A stretch of DNA of 64,000 nt from JACQFZ01 sp045810625. Lineage in GTDB: Bacteria > Pseudomonadota > Gammaproteobacteria > Acidiferrobacterales > Sulfurifustaceae. Positions 62,944 to 64,000 of this stretch are shown one piece after another. Below the pieces are notes generated by a model that was not told the origin of the DNA, made no database searches, and worked only from the letters and a program-made list of their open reading frames with translations. A program made the translations under genes and the position numbers. Position 1 is the first letter of the stretch, and each line of letters starts with the position of its first letter. The stretch is taken from positions 62,001-126,000 of the forward strand of contig JBJMVQ010000027.1 of the NCBI GenBank assembly GCA_045810625.1, written 5' to 3'.

Positions 62944-64000
62944 ATGACACAACGCCTCGACACGCATGATCATCGTCCGCGCGAATCGTTGCTCGATTTT
63001 CCGGTCAATCGACGCGATGCGTTGAAGCTGATGGCGGCTTCGGTGGCGCTCGGCGGCATGACGGCGTGCATTCGGCCGCCGGAGCAGGAATTGCTGCCGT
63101 ATCGCGACGCACCGGAATCGCAGATCCCCGGCAAGCCGGTGTATTACGCGAGCGGTATGCCGTTCGACGGCGATGCGCTCGGCATTCTGATCGAAACCCA
63201 CATGGGCCGTCCGACCAAGATCGAAGGCAATCCGGACCACCCGACGAGCCTCGGCGCGACGCATATATACGCCCAAGCGGCCGTGCTCGAATTGTGGGAT
63301 CCGGATCGATCGCAAACGATCATGAGCGGCGGTGTGGTCCAATCGTGGGCCGCTTTTCTGGACGTCATCGCCGCAGGACGAAAGACGTGGGAAGCCAGCG
63401 GCGGCGCCGGGTTGCGCGTGATCGTGCCGCTCGATACGTCGCCGACGCTGGCGGAGCAGCTGCGCGTCTTACAGCATCGGCTTCCGCATGCGGGGATACA
63501 CGTGTTTCAACCGCTGGCGCGCGACTCCGTATACGCCGGCAGTGGCATCGCTTTCGGTGCGGCGCTCGAACCGATCCACCATTTCGAGCGCGCCGACGTC
63601 ATCGTCGCCTTCGACGATGATTTTCTCGGCTCACCGCCGGCGCAAGTCCGCCACGCGCGCGAGTTCGCGAATCGGCGCGGATCCGGCGGTACGGGCGGCA
63701 TCATGAACCGGCTCTATGCCATCGAGCCGGTCGTCTCACTGACCGGCGCAATGGCCGATCACCGGCTGGCGCTTCGCGCCAGCGAAATCGAGTCGGCCGC
63801 GCGCGTATTCGCGCGCGCGCTCGGTATCGACGTCCCGACGGCTGGCGAAATCGACGCGAGCGCCCGGCGCTGGATGGCTGCGGCCGCGGAGGACGTGCGG
63901 GCGCGAGCGCGCACGTCACTCCTGGTTGCCGGATCGCGCCAGCCCCCGGCGGTGCACGCGCTCGTGTGCGCGATGAACGCACGGCTGCGAAATATCGGCA
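62944..64000 (+). CDS. actB: ActB-like TAT-variant molybdopterin/Fe-S subunit of alternative complex III, 3'-truncated
   Basis: From ATG 62944 the frame stays open to the window end (352 codons). A twin-arginine start (VNRRDALKLMAASVALGGMTAC) ends in a lipobox-like GMTAC, typical of the TAT-variant family; IETHMGRPTKIEGNPDHPTSLGAT is the conserved segment of the molybdopterin-oxidoreductase-like domain, which in ActB has lost the cofactor. The Fe-S domain would lie beyond the window. It sits directly after actA, as in known alternative complex III operons. Confidence 0.87.
   Translation, partial: MTQRLDTHDHRPRESLLDFPVNRRDALKLMAASVALGGMTACIRPPEQELLPYRDAPESQIPGKPVYYASGMPFDGDALGILIETHMGRPTKIEGNPDHPTSLGATHIYAQAAVLELWDPDRSQTIMSGGVVQSWAAFLDVIAAGRKTWEASGGAGLRVIVPLDTSPTLAEQLRVLQHRLPHAGIHVFQPLARDSVYAGSGIAFGAALEPIHHFERADVIVAFDDDFLGSPPAQVRHAREFANRRGSGGTGGIMNRLYAIEPVVSLTGAMADHRLALRASEIESAARVFARALGIDVPTAGEIDASARRWMAAAAEDVRARARTSLLVAGSRQPPAVHALVCAMNARLRNIG

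Noticed and set aside
1..64000. CRISPR arrays, tRNA or rRNA genes
   Set aside because: I saw no regularly spaced direct repeats of CRISPR type and no cloverleaf or rRNA signature in the gaps; a covariance-model scan would be decisive.

Overview
The window most likely comes from the chromosome of a high-GC methylotrophic proteobacterium, probably gammaproteobacterial. Evidence for this is an Rsd/AlgQ-type anti-sigma factor, a ffh / ypjD-like / CorB-like neighbourhood, a lanthanide-type methanol dehydrogenase (XoxF), a complete pqqABCDE set, and genes for tetrahydromethanopterin-type C1 cofactors. The taxonomic call is inference; there is no rRNA in the window and I saw no tRNA.

Layout. (1) 0-10 kb is core housekeeping: a truncated phytoene/squalene synthase-like gene, rsd, ffh, a CcsA-like YpjD protein, a CorB-like protein, superoxide dismutase, GST, a hotdog thioesterase, an SDR dehydrogenase, a GGDEF cyclase and dsbC. 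(2) 10-23 kb is a minus-strand alpha-glucan/trehalose block: glgX, treZ and a giant MalQ-TreY fusion form one tightly coupled unit that can turn glycogen-like glucan into trehalose, and treS fused to maltokinase lies upstream. A 0.7-kb repeat element with inverted ends follows at 23.0-23.7 kb. (3) 24-31 kb is a minus-strand operon led by a sigma-54 activator and carrying PTPS-like, DHPS-like, DUF447, MfnB-like, DUF2267 and RibD/DHFR-like proteins, read as tetrahydromethanopterin/methanofuran synthesis. (4) 31-43 kb carries mxaRSACKL-type maturation genes followed by xoxF, xoxG (cytochrome c), xoxJ (binding protein), a trypsin-like TPR protease and an exported protein of unknown function. (5) 43-51.7 kb has pqqABCDE on the minus strand with an attenuator-like terminator after pqqA, then exbB-exbD-tonB, a NarX-like kinase with a LuxR-type response regulator, and folP.

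(6) 52-61.7 kb is the most unusual part: a LuxR-type regulator, a radical SAM enzyme, a hotdog protein, a diiron oxygenase, an amidohydrolase-2 protein and an EamA exporter, all on the plus strand. Across a stretch of gene debris (pieces of an ABC exporter and of phosphatidylserine decarboxylase) lies a divergent arginine-dihydrolase/amidinotransferase-fold enzyme. This looks like a small regulated specialised-metabolite pathway with no NRPS/PKS, and I cannot match it to a described product. (7) From 62.3 kb the window enters an alternative complex III operon: a pentaheme cytochrome, then a TAT-type iron-sulfur/molybdopterin-fold subunit cut by the window end.

Functionally, regions 3-5 form one C1-oxidation island: XoxF oxidises methanol with PQQ and a lanthanide, XoxG takes the electrons, Pqq proteins make the cofactor, Mxa proteins mature the enzyme, the H4MPT genes support formaldehyde oxidation, and TonB/ExbBD plus the two-component pair probably serve metal uptake and control.
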